From positions 1 to 64,000 of the forward strand of contig CAYTBN010000037.1 of assembly GCA_964436045.1 (NCBI GenBank): a stretch of DNA of 64,000 nt. Direction: 5' to 3'. Below, piece by piece: positions 62,388-64,000 of this stretch. The translations under genes were made by a program, and so were the position numbers. The notes under the pieces were generated by a model. The model had not been told where the DNA came from and did no database searches. It worked only from the letters and a program-made list of their open reading frames with translations. This DNA comes from CAYTBN01 sp964436045 (GTDB lineage Bacteria; Myxococcota_A; UBA796; UBA9615; CAYRNR01). How positions within the stretch are numbered: position 1 is the stretch's first letter; the number at the start of each line of letters is the position of its first letter.

Positions 62388-63310
62388 TGGATCTGCTCCC
62401 CGGTACCCCCGGTGACCTGGATGAAGAAATCTTCGAGGGTCATCCGCTGAGGGATCACGGCCCGCACCTCGATGCCGGCCTCGACCAGCATCCGGTTGAG
62501 TTCGCCCACGCGGTCCTCGGTCAGGCGCAGCAGCATCTCGCCGGTGGGGGCCTGTCCGGTGACGGCGGCCCAGTCCAGCGTCTCCACCCGGGCGGTGGCA
62601 GCGGCCACGTCGTCGACCTCCAGCTTCAGCTCCAGCGCGCCTTCGGGGCGCAGCAGCTCGCTGACGGTGCCCTGGGCCACCAGGGTGCCGTTCTGGATGA
62701 TCCCCACCCGGTTGCACAGCTGGCTCACCTCGGCGAGCAGGTGGGAGCTGACGAACACGGTCAGCTCGTAGCGGGCGTTGAGCTCCCGTACCAGCTCACG
62801 CACCTCGCGCATCCCCGCCGGATCCAGCCCGTTGGTCGGTTCGTCGAGGATCATGATCTTGGGCCGGGTCATCAGCGCCTGGGCGATTCCCAGACGCTGC
62901 TTCATTCCCAGCGAGTAGGTCTTGACCAGCTCGTCGGCGCGCCGGGTCAGCCGGACGCTCGCGAGCATCTCGTCGATGGTCTTGCCGTCCACGCCGCCGG
63001 AGTAGGCGCCGAGCACCCGCAGGTTGTCGCGCCCGGTGAGGTACGGATACAGCGCTGGCGCCTCGACGATGCCCGAGAGCTGGCGGCGGCACTCGGTGGG
63101 CTTGTCGGTACCGAAGATGCGCACCGACCCCGCGTCCCGGCCGATCAGCCCCAGGATCATGCGAATGGTGGTGGTCTTCCCCGCGCCGTTGGGGCCCAGG
63201 AAGCCGTAGATGTCGCCCGGCAGGATCTCCAGGGACAGGTCGTTGACCACTGGCTTGCCGTCGTACTGTTTGGTCAGTCCGACGGTCTGGAGTGCGGCGG
63301 GTTCGGTCAC
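62384..63310 (-). CDS. ABC transporter ATPase
   Basis: The 308-residue protein has Walker A GPNGAGKTT, the signature YSLGMKQRLGIAQAL, Walker B IMILDEP and a switch His in SSHLL. The layout and C-terminal extension fit ABC-2 exporters (CcmA-like). It powers the coupled permease at the inner membrane. GTG 63310 has only a weak ribosome site. It follows the UspA-like gene by 10 bases. Confidence 0.92.
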   Translation of the reverse strand: MTEPAALQTVGLTKQYDGKPVVNDLSLEILPGDIYGFLGPNGAGKTTTIRMILGLIGRDAGSVRIFGTDKPTECRRQLSGIVEAPALYPYLTGRDNLRVLGAYSGGVDGKTIDEMLASVRLTRRADELVKTYSLGMKQRLGIAQALMTRPKIMILDEPTNGLDPAGMREVRELVRELNARYELTVFVSSHLLAEVSQLCNRVGIIQNGTLVAQGTVSELLRPEGALELKLEVDDVAAATARVETLDWAAVTGQAPTGEMLLRLTEDRVGELNRMLVEAGIEVRAVIPQRMTLEDFFIQVTGGTGEQIQ

Positions 63311-63319
63311 CGGGAAATC

Positions 63320-63805
63320 TCAGTCCCTGAGGTAGGGGAAACCTTCGGGCTTGACGACCAGGACCGCGCAGGTGGCCTTCTTGACCACGCGCTCCGCCTC
63401 GCTGCCGAGGATGAACTCCTTGATCGTCGTGCGGCCGTGGCTGCCCATCACGATCATGTCCACCGAGGCGTCGGTTGCGGCACCGAGGATGCTCTCGGTG
63501 ATGTTCCCCGACGCCACCCGGTACATCAGCCGCTCGCGGGGGACGGCGTCGTTGCCCTCGGAGGTCAGCATCTCCATCGCCTCGCGGACGTGCTCGCGCA
63601 CCTCCTGCTCGTCGTCGTCGATGGCTGCCTCTGCCAACGCGGCGGACGCGGTCTCGTCGTACGCGTCCCGCGGCGGGCGGTCCACGACATGCAGGAAGAA
63701 CGCGATGGCGTTGTACCTGTTGGCCAGACTCAGGGCGAAGGCCACCGCCTTGCGCGAGTTTTCTGAAAGGTCGGTGGGACAGAGGATCCGCTTCAGCTCG
63801 AACAT
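63320..63805 (-). CDS. UspA-family universal stress protein
   Basis: The 161-residue product has the UspA fold with RILCPTDLSENSRKA at the start and the ATP-binding motif MGSHGR, nine residues, GS near the end (FILGSEAERVVKKATCAVLVV). It likely binds ATP under stress. GGAGG precedes ATG 63805. It heads a run with the ABC pair and porin on the minus strand. Confidence 0.9.
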   Translation of the reverse strand: MFELKRILCPTDLSENSRKAVAFALSLANRYNAIAFFLHVVDRPPRDAYDETASAALAEAAIDDDEQEVREHVREAMEMLTSEGNDAVPRERLMYRVASGNITESILGAATDASVDMIVMGSHGRTTIKEFILGSEAERVVKKATCAVLVVKPEGFPYLRD

Positions 63806-63893
63806 GCTTCCCTCCGGTCGATCGGCCCCGAAGATACCCGATCCGGCCTGTGCGCGCACCTCGACATCCGGCGCGGCCGTGGGCGATGGGACG

Positions 63894-64000
63894 TCAGCCC
63901 TCGAGAAGGTCCGACAGGGCGGCGAGCACGGCGCGGTTGGCGGCCAGCCTTCCGGGCGGGCGCCACTGGACAGCGGGCAGTGACCGTGGACCGAGGGGGC
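63894..64000 (-). CDS. 3' end of a gene running out of the window
   Basis: A frame open to the window edge encodes the last ~34 residues of a protein (ending RLAANRAVLAALSDLLEG) and stops at TGA 63894-63896. It lies upstream of the UspA-like gene. I cannot name the protein from this fragment. Confidence 0.4.
   Translation of the reverse strand, partial: PLGPRSLPAVQWRPPGRLAANRAVLAALSDLLEG

Noticed and set aside
1..64000. tRNA, rRNA, insertion sequences or prophage genes
   Set aside because: No conserved RNA segments, transposase motifs or phage structural genes were recognised on either strand.

Overview
The window is about 68% GC, gene-dense and chromosomal in character. I see no rRNA, tRNA, CRISPR array, transposase, integrase or phage structural gene. 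Three traits point to a Myxococcota/deltaproteobacterium-like lineage, possibly from a metagenome assembly. First, six proteins and one gene remnant end in a Cys-x-Cys motif, one hydrophobic segment and an Arg-rich tail, which is the layout of MYXO-CTERM-type surface anchors. Second, several lipoproteins carry poly-Asp linkers just behind the lipobox. Third, MopE-like 'putative metal-binding' repeats, an AgmX/PglI-type C-terminal domain and a sigma-54 promoter are present. The lineage is inference; no marker gene is in the window.

Layout. 0-10.9 kb: a DUF1015 protein, a poly-Asp lipoprotein, a secreted helical-barrel-like protein with a small membrane partner, two frameshifted secreted-protein genes, an RNase II/R-family exonuclease with a beta-propeller lipoprotein, and an esterase lipoprotein. 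10.9-24.4 kb: a palindromic intergenic element, an ion channel with a non-canonical filter and an RCK domain, a short MopE-like surface protein, a PP2C phosphatase, a Kelch-like lipoprotein, a PflX-like radical SAM protein, a fungalysin-like metalloprotease, a KAS III enzyme and a large 11-repeat MopE-like protein. 24.4-36.6 kb: a NapH/NapG-like polyferredoxin with a Tat-exported DUF362 protein and a possible 53-residue Cys miniprotein, several envelope proteins, an OPT transporter, an AgmX-like protein, an SpmA/SpmB-like protein, a lamin-tail surface protein, an exported metallo-beta-lactamase-fold protein and a nucleotidyltransferase gene cut by an in-frame TAG. 36.6-49.6 kb: a DUF697 protein with a KKPA tail, a solitary Eco57I-like adenine methyltransferase, a DHH phosphoesterase, a propeller lipoprotein, an M2/M3-like peptidase, a sigma-54-driven lipoprotein, an RND/MMPL exporter and a VapBC pair. 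49.6-64 kb: a MATE exporter with a possible leader peptide and hairpin, a sugar-dehydrogenase-like surface protein, a NifU/IscU-like protein, an M23 lipoprotein, a PEGA-domain protein, a run of surface-protein genes with microsatellite and frameshift changes, a porin, an ABC exporter pair and a UspA protein.

Most genes are singletons or pairs, and most products are predicted to be exported. The clearest functional units are polyferredoxin plus DUF362 (membrane electron transfer), the ABC ATPase/permease pair, and VapBC.

The most unusual structure is a TCGGNC hexanucleotide repeat at the 3' ends of genes at six places. At one of them it has expanded to 17 copies and forms the C-termini of two overlapping convergent genes, acidic on one strand and basic on the other. 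Three single-base frame breaks and one in-frame TAG suggest either decaying or slipping surface-protein genes, or consensus errors in the assembly; the sequence alone cannot separate these.
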